30,422 bases of DNA from an uncultured bacterium (GTDB lineage Bacteria > Bacteroidota > Bacteroidia > Bacteroidales > Bacteroidaceae): assembly GCA_905214625.1 (NCBI GenBank), contig CAJMMQ010000024.1, positions 1 through 30,422 on the forward strand, given 5' to 3'. Below are positions 1-8,470 of this stretch, piece by piece (positions within the stretch are counted from its first letter, which is position 1; every line of letters starts with the position of its first letter). The position numbers were made by a program, and so were the translations under genes. The notes beneath the pieces are model-generated. The model was given only the letters and a program-made list of their open reading frames with translations, was not told where the DNA came from and ran no database searches.

Positions 1-727
<727 letters not shown>

Positions 728-980
728 AATATCTTTATAATGTGACATCAGCACGAAGGCCGTGTCCGTTAGTCTGTCTCTGTAATGTACGCGTCAGTTA
801 TCCAGTATTATGTGAATTGTCATGCCGACTGATAAATCATTCAACATGAACGGAACCCTACATGTTTTCCCTTCATCTTCCTTATTCAAGAAATGAATGA
901 AGGCCTGTACTGTTTCTGTTGTATATGTAAATCTTTCAAAGAACTCTTTTCTTGTTTGCTATCACTTTTGTTGTGAAAGC
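728..980 (-). other. rRNA operon leader transcript with boxA-like site
   Basis: This is the region between the predicted rRNA promoter and the mature 16S 5' end. It has no coding ORF of note. Around 933-945 the minus strand reads AGTTCTTTGA, resembling the boxA-type antitermination element found in Bacteroidetes rRNA leaders. Sequence around 830-900 may form the 5' half of the processing stem that flanks 16S, but its 3' partner lies outside the window. The leader assignment is secure from position; the boxA label is an inference from resemblance. Confidence 0.6.
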
Positions 981-985
981 GAGTG

Positions 986-1020
986 CAAAGATAAGGGGTT
1001 TATTTTATTCTCGCAAACTT
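986..1020 (-). promoter_or_regulatory. rRNA operon promoter (Bacteroidetes type)
   Basis: On the minus strand a -7 box TATCTTTG (993 to 986) follows a -33 box TTTG (1017 to 1014) with a 20-nt spacer, matching the Bacteroidetes sigma-ABfr consensus TTTG-N19/20-TAnnTTTG. The sequence upstream (1021-1075) is rich in A and T runs, as expected of an UP-like element on a strong rRNA promoter. Initiation is predicted near 980. Confidence 0.85.
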
Positions 1021-1075
1021 TTTAAAGATTATTTTTCAAAAAACTGCTTTTTTATTCTTATTTTTGATATACATC

Positions 1076-1305
1076 AAGAGAATTACACATTTTTTCAAGA
1101 TTGCAGCGACAAATGGAACAGAATAATGGCTATTTATGAATAAACGAAGTTCTGCTGTTTCATGGCAAGCAAAATACTCATTTATATCATAAGGAAATTA
1201 TGGCTTATATACCATATCATGACAAATTTTGCAGAAAAAGCAAATAACAATACACTCTATATAAAAATGACAATCTTGCCGAATCCCTATAATTTGGGTT
1301 TAAAT
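1076..1305. other. Non-coding spacer between pectate lyase terminator and rRNA promoter
   Basis: This AT-rich spacer lies upstream of the rRNA promoter. A 63-codon open frame overlaps the promoter itself (952-1143, plus) and has no recognisable protein features. No RNA gene, repeat or mobile element was recognised here. Confidence 0.5.
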
Positions 1306-1347
1306 AAAAAATCCGCTATCGGGGAAATTCCCCTCTAACGGATTTTT
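1306..1347 (-). terminator. Intrinsic terminator of the pectate lyase gene
   Basis: The arms AAAATCCG and CGGATTTT pair over 8 bp, with an inner GGGGAA/TTCCCC stem, and are followed by T-rich sequence on the minus strand. The hairpin starts 18 nt after the lyase stop codon. It separates the lyase gene from the co-directional rRNA operon. The near symmetry means it could also work in the other direction. Confidence 0.85.
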
Positions 1348-1364
1348 CTGATTATGTCTGGTAT

Positions 1365-4109
1365 TTATTGGTTTACAACTTTGTATGATTTAATGTTTTT
1401 ACCATTAACGCATTTTAATATATATACACCACGAGGCAACGAAGTGAAATCTTTTCCTTGCTTCAGCAGTACCCCGTTGACAGAATAAATCTGATAACAC
1501 ATTGAAAGAATATCATCAATATCGGCAGGATTGGTTATCGCCGTAGCGTCGGATGACACATAAAAATTAATGTTGCGCTGCATAACGTAATCTGTAGTGC
1601 CGTCACCGCACGAAACAGACATCGAAAAAAGTCCGTTTGCATTAACATCAGGTTCAACATAGAGAGTACCATCGGAATTATCACTAATGCTCCAGCCGTC
1701 GGGGCTGTCATACATATAATATATAGAGTTAGTGTCAAATCCTGCAAAAAGACCTTTCAAATCTATCTTGCTCCCTACTCCGGGACAAATCTGATAATTT
1801 GGCTCGGCAAGCCAATTCAGGTACTCTTCCAATGCTGTATAGCCATCAGTATTAAGATTGTTATTGTCTGCAACATCTGGATTTAGTCCCTTGGCTTTTT
1901 CCCACCAGTCGGGCATTCCATCGTTGTCTGTATCAAATCCGGCCTGACGTGTTTCTCCTATTTCCGGGAAATACACATATCCTTCGGCATCCGTCTCACG
2001 GTCTATCAGACCAAGTTTACCCGAAACGCTGCCCTTCGTACTTGTAGTGCCATTCAACGTTTCGTTCACCATGCGGACATCATGTTCGTCAAAATAAGGT
2101 AGGTTTGCTCCTACATCTGACAAGACAGACTTATAAGCATCAGCAGCCGACTGAATTTCTGCCTTTGACTCAAAGAACGGCTTATCGACAAACACTGTCC
2201 AGTCTACAATCTGCCCGCCGGAAGTTTCATATCTGTAAGTTTCGTTAAGTGCATCTTCTGTAACGGAACCATCTTTATTTACACGCAAATTACCATTCAC
2301 ATAATAAGACTGAGAACCAGAACCTGTACCCTCGAGCTGTGCACGGAGCAAAAAACGCTGCGTTGTGGCCGGACCCATTTTATAATAGTTGTTCACAAAA
2401 TTACACTCATGTGTGCCTCCGTCGGTTGCGCGACCGCCCCAGTTGTAAACAACATTATTAAATACGTCATGATGTCCGGCATAATTTCCGGCACCATCGA
2501 GACCGCCGCTCAAGCTCCAGTTACGCCCTTCGTTATGCACCAACAGGTTATGATGATATGTAGCGGTGTCTCCGCCTATGGTAGCTGCATATCCGTGCGC
2601 CGTTCCCGAACCGTAGTTAGGATGATTGGCTACATTAAGAGCCTCAGATATCAGCGTGCGCTGCAAGGTTATGTTCTTCGCATTGCGTGAGCTGAAAGCC
2701 TCGTCTATAGTCCACCCTACCGAACAATGGTCCATTATGGCATTGTTGTTTCCGGCCATGCCAAGTCCGTCGAGCCCATTTGCCTGGTCATCAACATCGT
2801 CGTTATGATAACCACGGCGCATGCGCACAAAGCGTGTAATGCCGTCGCTGGCAACTCCGATGGGAGCACCACGGAAAAGGATTCCCTTACCGGGCGCTGT
2901 CTGACCGGCAATGGTTACGTATGGGTCTGAACAGGTTAAACGAGCCTTAAGATTAATAGTACCAGAAACGTCAAAGACTATTGTCCGCGGACCGTCCACT
3001 TCAGTCAGTCCATATCTGAATGTACCGGGCACTGGAGTATCTCCTGTGGCATAATCTTCAAGAGACGTTACATGATAAACGCTTCCTCCACGACCACCGA
3101 TTGCATACTTTCCGTAACCTTCAGCACCGGGGAATGCCACACGACGCGGACGGAACGACCACACATCACTTGGATATGCCCTTCCGTCAGCACCAATCTG
3201 GTCTACACGCCAATAATACGTACTAAGAGCCGACTGTGCCGGTGAAAGATTGTCTACGGTGAGGAAATTGTCGGTTGTTTCTCCAACCTGCACCATTTCG
3301 CTCTCTGATTTACCCATATAAACCACACTCTTTACCGCAACCGGAGCATTTGTCCATCTAAGGGTCAGCGACCCGTCATCTGCATCAACATGATAATCCA
3401 AATTAGCAGGATATGGGTCGAGTGCCGTTGAATTCGGGTCAGCCTCATCAAGTACTATTCCATTCAGAAATATTCCTGACGTACCGTAAACAGTACCAGC
3501 AACGGGCCTCGAAACAAAACTTACTGTTACATCCTGCCCCTCAACCGCACTGAACGTCATATATGCCTGACCACTTGCCGATGCACTCTCGGCTCTGGAC
3601 GACATTATTATATTTTCGGCAACCTTAACACCATTAACCTGCACCTCTATTGGCGCCACTGTTGTTATATTGCCATCGGTAACATTAAGATAGGCCATCA
3701 GCGAATGTTCACCAGTTGAAAGTCCTCTTATAACAAGATTCATTGTGGCGCTCTCTGAAGTCAGTTGAGGCGTATTGCCTCCTGAGTCAAGTCCATAAAC
3801 AGCCACACAGTCGCCTACCAGCTTAGAATGTTTGTTGACACCATCTTTCCACCAGTTTGATTTCAGAGTTCTGTTTGTGGCCAATTTGTCACCGCAGTTA
3901 ACCACCAATGTCAGCTTTCTTCCTTCGTCTCCTGGCACATCTATACCTGTCAAAGTATCTGCAACAGCCTTATTTACTGTCCAGCCGATATATTTGTCTT
4001 CAGTGTCTCGCCCTGGATTTAGCGGAGCATTGTCGAAATCAATCCTTTGTGCCTGTGCCGACAAGGCCAACGCACATAAAGGAATACCGATGAGTAGATG
4101 TCTTTTCAT
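1365..4109 (-). CDS. Secreted pectate lyase (PL1-like) with FN3-like domain and C-terminal sorting domain
   Basis: The protein of 914 aa probably cleaves polygalacturonate by beta-elimination outside the cell. A signal peptide ends SAQA|Q near residue 21. A beta-rich N-terminal region follows, then an FN3-like stretch (about 235-325, ending YYWRVDQI...WSFRP). The PL1-type right-handed beta-helix starts near 325 with VAFPGAEGYG. Within it, IMDHCSVGW and HHNLLVHNEGRNW occupy the places of the WIDH and HHN...R segments of PL1 lyases; the arginine of EGRNW is the candidate catalytic base. DTDNDGMPDWWE near 726 is a calcium-binding thrombospondin-3-like loop. The last ~50 residues (YQIYSVNGVLL...LPRGVYILK) resemble a type IX secretion type-A sorting domain, implying passage through the Por/T9SS system. 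No SusC/SusD pair or other polysaccharide gene is adjacent. The PL1 subfamily was not assigned. Confidence 0.88.
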   Translation of the reverse strand: MKRHLLIGIPLCALALSAQAQRIDFDNAPLNPGRDTEDKYIGWTVNKAVADTLTGIDVPGDEGRKLTLVVNCGDKLATNRTLKSNWWKDGVNKHSKLVGDCVAVYGLDSGGNTPQLTSESATMNLVIRGLSTGEHSLMAYLNVTDGNITTVAPIEVQVNGVKVAENIIMSSRAESASASGQAYMTFSAVEGQDVTVSFVSRPVAGTVYGTSGIFLNGIVLDEADPNSTALDPYPANLDYHVDADDGSLTLRWTNAPVAVKSVVYMGKSESEMVQVGETTDNFLTVDNLSPAQSALSTYYWRVDQIGADGRAYPSDVWSFRPRRVAFPGAEGYGKYAIGGRGGSVYHVTSLEDYATGDTPVPGTFRYGLTEVDGPRTIVFDVSGTINLKARLTCSDPYVTIAGQTAPGKGILFRGAPIGVASDGITRFVRMRRGYHNDDVDDQANGLDGLGMAGNNNAIMDHCSVGWTIDEAFSSRNAKNITLQRTLISEALNVANHPNYGSGTAHGYAATIGGDTATYHHNLLVHNEGRNWSLSGGLDGAGNYAGHHDVFNNVVYNWGGRATDGGTHECNFVNNYYKMGPATTQRFLLRAQLEGTGSGSQSYYVNGNLRVNKDGSVTEDALNETYRYETSGGQIVDWTVFVDKPFFESKAEIQSAADAYKSVLSDVGANLPYFDEHDVRMVNETLNGTTSTKGSVSGKLGLIDRETDAEGYVYFPEIGETRQAGFDTDNDGMPDWWEKAKGLNPDVADNNNLNTDGYTALEEYLNWLAEPNYQICPGVGSKIDLKGLFAGFDTNSIYYMYDSPDGWSISDNSDGTLYVEPDVNANGLFSMSVSCGDGTTDYVMQRNINFYVSSDATAITNPADIDDILSMCYQIYSVNGVLLKQGKDFTSLPRGVYILKCVNGKNIKSYKVVNQ

Positions 4110-4741
4110 AAGATTAAAAAGTTAATATTGTCAATAATTCAGTAAGACCAACAAGGCATCAAAAGCCCATAGAGCATTCTCATTGATGAATCTGTTAAGA
4201 TAACGACTTCAGATAAGTGTTGTAATCACACTTGGAAAATGATATTAGCGACATTAATATTTTTTAACCAAGCACTACGCTTACATCACTTTTACAGACA
4301 TCATAAGCCCAATTCATCATTAAACCGCATACGCTTTACCCAGATTGCATTAGGGTTCAACTCAACATAAAGCAAAAAGACGGCTGAAAGCATAAATATA
4401 CAAAATAGATAAAACTATATACGGTCTAATGACAGATTCAGATTAAATCCCACTAAATAGGCTGGTGCTTTCAGCCGTCAGATTGTTACATGTCTTGCTT
4501 CCTTGTAAAAGGCTGCATACAAACATGTAAAAGCATACCTTTTGTACTGCAATACACGGCATTTTAGAAAGCAAAAGGGCACATATCATAATGTAATATG
4601 CCACATATTACACCACAACCGATTATCATTGGGATATTAATGTTTTATTTTAAATCGTTTAATTTTCCTATTTTACATATGTATTTACATGCCGTTCACA
4701 ACCTGAAGACACATAAAAACGGTACGAAAAAAACAAAAGAG
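4110..4741. other. 632-nt intergenic region upstream of pectate lyase
   Basis: No protein-coding gene is supported; the 88-codon minus-strand frame 4668-4934 mostly overlaps the 3' end of the LysO gene in another frame and has no family features. The main structure is the long inverted repeat at 4379-4479, listed separately. No consensus TAnnTTTG box was found close to the lyase start, so its promoter is unassigned. Confidence 0.5.
4379..4479 (-). promoter_or_regulatory. Switch-like leader: long-range 14-bp stem plus competing hairpin
   Basis: A perfect 14-bp inverted repeat (4379-4392 with 4466-4479) encloses 73 nt. On the minus strand its second arm runs directly into TTTTT (4378-4374), like an intrinsic terminator. 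The first arm can instead form a small hairpin GGCTG/CAGCC (4460-4464 with 4472-4476, 7-nt loop), which excludes the long stem. Alternative pairing that ends in a U-tract is the layout of attenuators and riboswitches. The next gene on this strand is the pectate lyase, about 270 nt downstream. It matches no riboswitch class known to me; it could also be a small-RNA gene or the terminator of the LysO operon. Confidence 0.4.
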
Positions 4742-5347
4742 CTATATTGAACAGAAAAACGTAACCAGAAAAGGCACGCTGAAATCTACGAGAAAGCCGT
4801 GAAAAACCGACAGCATGACAAACCGCGGTCCTGAAGTGCGCAAGATAATAGGAAGCGTTGTGTCCATGGTTGTGGCTCCGCCTGCTGATATAGGAGCCAA
4901 CTTGCCAAAATACCTTACAAGCAAAGGAGCACACAAAAGAGCAATAAGTTCGCGAAAAATGTTTGCCAGCAAAGCCACTGTGCCCAGTTCTGCGCCACTG
5001 TATTCTGTTATGAAAATGCTCGACAAAGAATAATATCCGAAACCTGAACCCACAGCAAGAAAGTCGGTAAGGCTATGGCGGGGAAAAAATATGGCGGCAA
5101 CGGCAGCACCGGCCAGTGTTCCCGATATTGTAAGCAGAGGCAGAAGCATAAGCCGCGGATTGACCGAGCGCATGCTCGCAAAAATCTTTGAATCGCTGCC
5201 GACACTCATCCCCACAAAAAACATCAGGGCGCACAGGGCATAAAAGCCAACATTACTATCACCGGCAATGACATCAGGCAGAAGACTGTCCATGCCGCAG
5301 GCCATACCTAAAATGAAAAAGGCCACAATAACCAAACTATCTTTCAT
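4742..5347 (-). CDS. lysO: LysO-family amino acid exporter, C-terminal component
   Basis: A hydrophobic membrane protein of about 201 aa from the LysO (DUF340/YbjE) family, which exports lysine in E. coli. It matches the C-terminal two-thirds of the family: MKDSLVIVAFFILGMACG at the start, then GFYALCALMFFVGMSVGSD, GSGFGYYSLSSIFITEYSG, NIFRELIALLCAPLL and GGATTMDTTLPI, all typical conserved segments. The ATG at 5347 was chosen because it overlaps the stop of the upstream half in ATGA and has an AGGAA about 8 nt upstream; an earlier ATG at 5386 would add 13 polar residues inside the neighbour. Bacteroidetes often carry LysO as two polypeptides, so this is a normal split rather than a frameshift. 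Lysine as substrate is inferred from the family. Confidence 0.85.
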   Translation of the reverse strand: MKDSLVIVAFFILGMACGMDSLLPDVIAGDSNVGFYALCALMFFVGMSVGSDSKIFASMRSVNPRLMLLPLLTISGTLAGAAVAAIFFPRHSLTDFLAVGSGFGYYSLSSIFITEYSGAELGTVALLANIFRELIALLCAPLLVRYFGKLAPISAGGATTMDTTLPIILRTSGPRFVMLSVFHGFLVDFSVPFLVTFFCSI

Positions 5348-5616
5348 CTGCCGCCGTTCCTTTCTGCATATCGCCAAAGTGCCCATGCCAGCAGCACACT
5401 GCCAAGAGTTCCTGCCACAGCAATAACAAGAGCCTCAACTCCAAGCAATTTCAGGTTTTTGATTATCTCGGGATTTGCCCCCACTTCTACACCTAACAAA
5501 AAGAGCAAAACCCATATCATAAACATGACAACACGCGGCAAGAATGTCATGCGACGACTGCGCAAAAGCCGCCCGACCATAATGCCGGACAACATTATCA
5601 GGATAACGGTAAACAT
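5344..5616 (-). CDS. lysO: LysO-family exporter, N-terminal component
   Basis: A 90-aa protein with three predicted membrane segments (about 1-14, 27-43 and 57-80). It corresponds to the N-terminal part of LysO, including FLLGVEVGANPEIIKNL, the first copy of the internal repeat whose second copy is FVGMSVGSD in the partner. Its stop overlaps the start of the C-terminal component by ATGA, so the two halves should be made together and assemble in the inner membrane. It begins 10 nt after the beta-barrel gene upstream and is probably co-transcribed with the sigma factor and barrel genes. Confidence 0.82.
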   Translation of the reverse strand: MFTVILIMLSGIMVGRLLRSRRMTFLPRVVMFMIWVLLFLLGVEVGANPEIIKNLKLLGVEALVIAVAGTLGSVLLAWALWRYAERNGGR

Positions 5617-5626
5617 TCTGCTGCTA

Positions 5627-6931
5627 TTATTTAACGGTAAATCTCAGACCGAGATTCAGGTTAAAGTTAAACGGCTTGTCCTTATATATGTTCGTAACGC
5701 TGCTGCCATTATTAAAATAATAGCTCACACCGGGTTCTACATAAATTCCCACAATATCATTAAAATTATATTGAACTCCGGCTGCGCCATTAACCGACCA
5801 TTGTGGACGGCTGTCTTTAACATCTGCTTCTGTTCGTTTTACAACCGTTTTGTCAGAAACATGCTCTGTGCTTGAATGACCCGACACACAAAATTCGGCC
5901 ATCGCCCCGGCAACGGCGTAAACTTCAAGAAAGTCGGTTTTCCAAATATCATAATTCAAGCCAAGAGGCACACCTACATAATGTAACTTCTGTTCTGTGC
6001 GGAAACCGCCTTCGTCGTCGCCCGACCCCATATCAGACGACAGATAAGAATAGCTCATTCCTGTTTCCACGCCGAGTCTGTCTGTCAGTTTTAGTCTAAC
6101 CGACATACCCACCCTAACCGGCTGACGATGTTTCACCTTTACCTCATTTTCTTCTGTCTTCGCCTTGTTCAGATTTGAACTTATAGCCGTCATCATCACA
6201 AAATCTTTGTTCAGCACCGGGTCGCCATAAGTATTTATCGGCATTGCCGACGCGCCTCTGTTTGCCGACGCACCGACAGACATAAAGTTTGCGCCATATA
6301 GTCCTACGGACACATTCATGCCATTGTTGGGCTTTGAAACAGAAGCCAGCATGTCATCATTATTTGTGTTATAATATTTTGACTTGTGTCCTTCGGGCGG
6401 ACAGTTAACAACTGCCACACTCTTTCTTTGCCGTTCTTCTGTATTATCTATACCCTCATCAGGGGTGTTGTCTGCCGGAATATTATTATCAACATCATCT
6501 CCGGCCGTAACTTCTGCTGAATGTTCACTTACTTCTTCAACTGCACCAGCCACTTTCAACTTAAATCTGCTCCACACCGAGCGACCGGCATCAACAGTCT
6601 CATCAGCATAATCATTTTCAGTCTGAGCCGCAGGCTTCTCGGCTGAAACATGGGTAACGTCCTGCGCAAGCTTGTCGCCAGCAGTAACAACAGGAGTGTC
6701 TAAGCTGTTGTATTTTACAACTCCCAAAACCACTGCTACAACGGCCACGGCTGCCACTGCCCATCTGCCCCAGAGGGCAACAACGCGTGCACGTTTTTTA
6801 CTGCTGCCCGTATTTACGGGTATATCCATCTTGGCCATAGCAGACTCGATGTCATCCCACAAGCCTTCCGGAACAGGTGCCTTTCTGTCAGCAAATCGTT
6901 TTCTGAGATTATCTATCCATTGTTTTTCCAT
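5627..6931 (-). CDS. Anti-sigma-like, membrane-anchored protein with C-terminal outer-membrane beta-barrel domain
   Basis: The 434-aa protein begins with a cytoplasmic segment of the kind that follows ECF sigma genes in Bacteroidetes (MEKQWIDNLRKRF...VPEGLWDDIE, residues 1-45). A single hydrophobic helix at about 50-72 follows, then a long low-complexity, probably periplasmic linker (about 75-200). The C-terminal half has alternating beta strands in porin/OmpA-like style (VRVGMSVRLKLTDRLGVETG, YVGVPLGLNYDIW, VNGAAGVQYNFNDIVG) and ends GLRFTVK with a near-terminal aromatic residue. There is no cleavable signal peptide. It sits 4 nt after the sigma gene, which supports a role as its membrane-bound partner. 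How one chain could span the inner membrane and present an outer-membrane-type barrel is unclear; the linker may let it bridge the periplasm. The function is inferred from layout and context. Confidence 0.75.
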   Translation of the reverse strand: MEKQWIDNLRKRFADRKAPVPEGLWDDIESAMAKMDIPVNTGSSKKRARVVALWGRWAVAAVAVVAVVLGVVKYNSLDTPVVTAGDKLAQDVTHVSAEKPAAQTENDYADETVDAGRSVWSRFKLKVAGAVEEVSEHSAEVTAGDDVDNNIPADNTPDEGIDNTEERQRKSVAVVNCPPEGHKSKYYNTNNDDMLASVSKPNNGMNVSVGLYGANFMSVGASANRGASAMPINTYGDPVLNKDFVMMTAISSNLNKAKTEENEVKVKHRQPVRVGMSVRLKLTDRLGVETGMSYSYLSSDMGSGDDEGGFRTEQKLHYVGVPLGLNYDIWKTDFLEVYAVAGAMAEFCVSGHSSTEHVSDKTVVKRTEADVKDSRPQWSVNGAAGVQYNFNDIVGIYVEPGVSYYFNNGSSVTNIYKDKPFNFNLNLGLRFTVK

Positions 6932-6935
6932 GACC

Positions 6936-7502
6936 TTAATCGTTTTTATGCGCTGTTTTATATTCTTTAATACGTTTCACAAGAAGAGCCTTGGCTCTTG
7001 AAAACTGAGAAGCCGACGAGCTTTCGCCAATATTCAGCAGCCGCCCTATCTCTTTATGGCTCTTGTTTTCAAACACATATAGGTTGAAAACCATTCGATA
7101 GCCCGGCGGAAGAGAAAGAATCATCTTATTTATAACATCGTCGGGCACACCTTCCACTTCGGGCTCTTCTGCCGTGTCGGGCACGTTATCACCGTATTCT
7201 ATAAAATTATATGTGGCACTTTTCCGCAGGAATTTCAGCGACTCGTTCACCGTAATCCTGGCCATCCATGCCTTCAGAGAGCCTTCGCCACGATACTCGA
7301 ATGCAGAAACCGACATAAATATCTTAATGAAACATTCCTGCAACACATCTTTCCTGGCGTCTTCGTCGGCAATATATCTACCACACACGGCAGACAGATA
7401 CTCCGCATACCTGTCATAAAGAAATTTTATGGCCCCACGGTTTTTCTGACCTATCAGCCTGACTAGTTCGTCTTCTTTATATCTGCCGTTGTTTTTTTTC
7501 AT
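6936..7502 (-). CDS. ECF-type RNA polymerase sigma factor
   Basis: This 188-aa protein redirects RNA polymerase to its own promoters. Region 2 covers about 25-95 (AIKFLYDRYAEYL, DVLQECFIKIFMSVSAFEYRGE, LKAWMARITVNESLKFLRK). Region 4 covers about 125-180 (MILSLPPGYRMVFNLYVFEN, KSHKEIGRLLNIGESSSASQ), with a helix-turn-helix that would recognise the -35 element. Length and motifs fit the ECF group. It heads a tight minus-strand run with the anti-sigma/barrel gene (4-nt gap) and the two lysO genes. The upstream spacer is mostly taken up by the terminator of the preceding gene, and no clear promoter was found. The regulon is unknown. Confidence 0.93.
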   Translation of the reverse strand: MKKNNGRYKEDELVRLIGQKNRGAIKFLYDRYAEYLSAVCGRYIADEDARKDVLQECFIKIFMSVSAFEYRGEGSLKAWMARITVNESLKFLRKSATYNFIEYGDNVPDTAEEPEVEGVPDDVINKMILSLPPGYRMVFNLYVFENKSHKEIGRLLNIGESSSASQFSRAKALLVKRIKEYKTAHKND

Positions 7503-7514
7503 TCTTTAATATCG

Positions 7515-7550
7515 AAAAGGCCTGCGCCGAAACATTCAGCGGGGCCTTTT
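7515..7550 (-). terminator. Intrinsic terminator between NigD-like gene and sigma factor gene
   Basis: AAAAGGCC (7515-7522) pairs with GGCCTTTT (7543-7550) around a GC-rich 20-nt middle. It lies 34 nt after the NigD-like stop and just before the sigma start, so it separates the two units. The T-tract is formed by the distal arm itself. Confidence 0.7.
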
Positions 7551-7584
7551 CTGAAATATAATCAACAAACAATAATCATCCGCA

Positions 7585-8328
7585 TTATCTCAGTCTTGAA
7601 GAATAAGCCACCCTTTCGGCCGCACCCGAACCGCCGGATGCCTTGCGGCTGCAATAGTCGAACTGTATCGACTTCTCACCGCTGAACGACTTATACTTTA
7701 ACGTGAGTTTTACGGTCTTGCCTTCGGTGTCAGGCAGGTCGCTAAGGCGGAAAGCCACAAGGGCATCACCCCAAACTCCGTTGACATCGCCAAAGGCATT
7801 GTGACGGAATTCAACTTCATACGGGTCATCAGGATTAACCCCTGTGAACAAGTTGACAAAGTGTGCCACACCATTATTGCCCCAACGTGTGCGGAAACGT
7901 AAAGTGAGATATCCGTCTTCGGCGATGTTTACCCAGTCTTTAACAATTTCTATCGGGTCTTCTCCATATTTTTCTTCATTTTCCTCACCGGGATAAGGCA
8001 CGGCCTGCTTGGTAAGGATACTGTCCATCCACATAATCTCAACCGACTTTGAGTAATCCTCGTTTACCGGCTTAACCTCATTGAAGCACACCAGCGCCCT
8101 TACCTCCTTGTCGCCATAAGGAGATGTCTTCATATTTGTAGGGAACAATGTTGTGCTGTCGTCCAACTGAAGATAGAAACCATTGTCGCTGACGGGCTTC
8201 ACCGTGACAAGAGCGTTGGGATAAGGCGGATAATACCAATAAACATCATCGTCGGTATCACACGAAGTTATAGTAAAAACCGACATCATAACCAACGCTA
8301 TCGCTGTAAAAAATTTCATTGTTTTCAT
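7585..8328 (-). CDS. NigD-like lipoprotein
   Basis: A 247-aa predicted lipoprotein: the signal (MKTMKFFTAIALVMMSVF) ends in a lipobox TITSC|D, so the mature chain should be anchored in an envelope membrane and begins with the acidic TDDDV typical of exported Bacteroidetes lipoproteins. The remainder matches the NigD-like family: an N-terminal small beta domain (NALVTVKPVSDNGFYLQLDD, RALVCFNEVKP) and a C-terminal beta-sandwich (GYLTLRFRTRWGNNGVAHFVN, EFRHNAFGDVNGVWGDALVA, TLKYKSFSGEKSIQFDYCSR). The ATG at 8328 places the signal peptide properly; the longest frame adds 13 residues. NigD was named from a bacteriocin locus in Prevotella nigrescens, but most members have no known function, and none is assigned here. 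Confidence 0.82.
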   Translation of the reverse strand: MKTMKFFTAIALVMMSVFTITSCDTDDDVYWYYPPYPNALVTVKPVSDNGFYLQLDDSTTLFPTNMKTSPYGDKEVRALVCFNEVKPVNEDYSKSVEIMWMDSILTKQAVPYPGEENEEKYGEDPIEIVKDWVNIAEDGYLTLRFRTRWGNNGVAHFVNLFTGVNPDDPYEVEFRHNAFGDVNGVWGDALVAFRLSDLPDTEGKTVKLTLKYKSFSGEKSIQFDYCSRKASGGSGAAERVAYSSRLR

Positions 8329-8470
8329 TACATATAATATATTTTCGTTCATCAATGAAATCAACATTCTGCGTTAAACTTGCGCGCGGCCAGTGTCTTT
8401 TAATTATTATTCACATTTCCGCTTACAAGCGTTGGGCACGATGCCGGAATAAAAGTGCTGAAATATAATG

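Noticed and set aside
952..1143. 63-codon plus-strand open frame
   Set aside because: It overlaps the rRNA promoter and upstream AT-rich element and has no protein family features.
5348..5386. Longer start for the C-terminal LysO gene
   Set aside because: The 13 extra residues are polar and overlap the preceding gene; ATG 5347 gives an ATGA overlap and starts at the first membrane helix.
5459..5875. 138-codon plus-strand open frame
   Set aside because: It runs antisense to the LysO and barrel genes and has no recognisable features.
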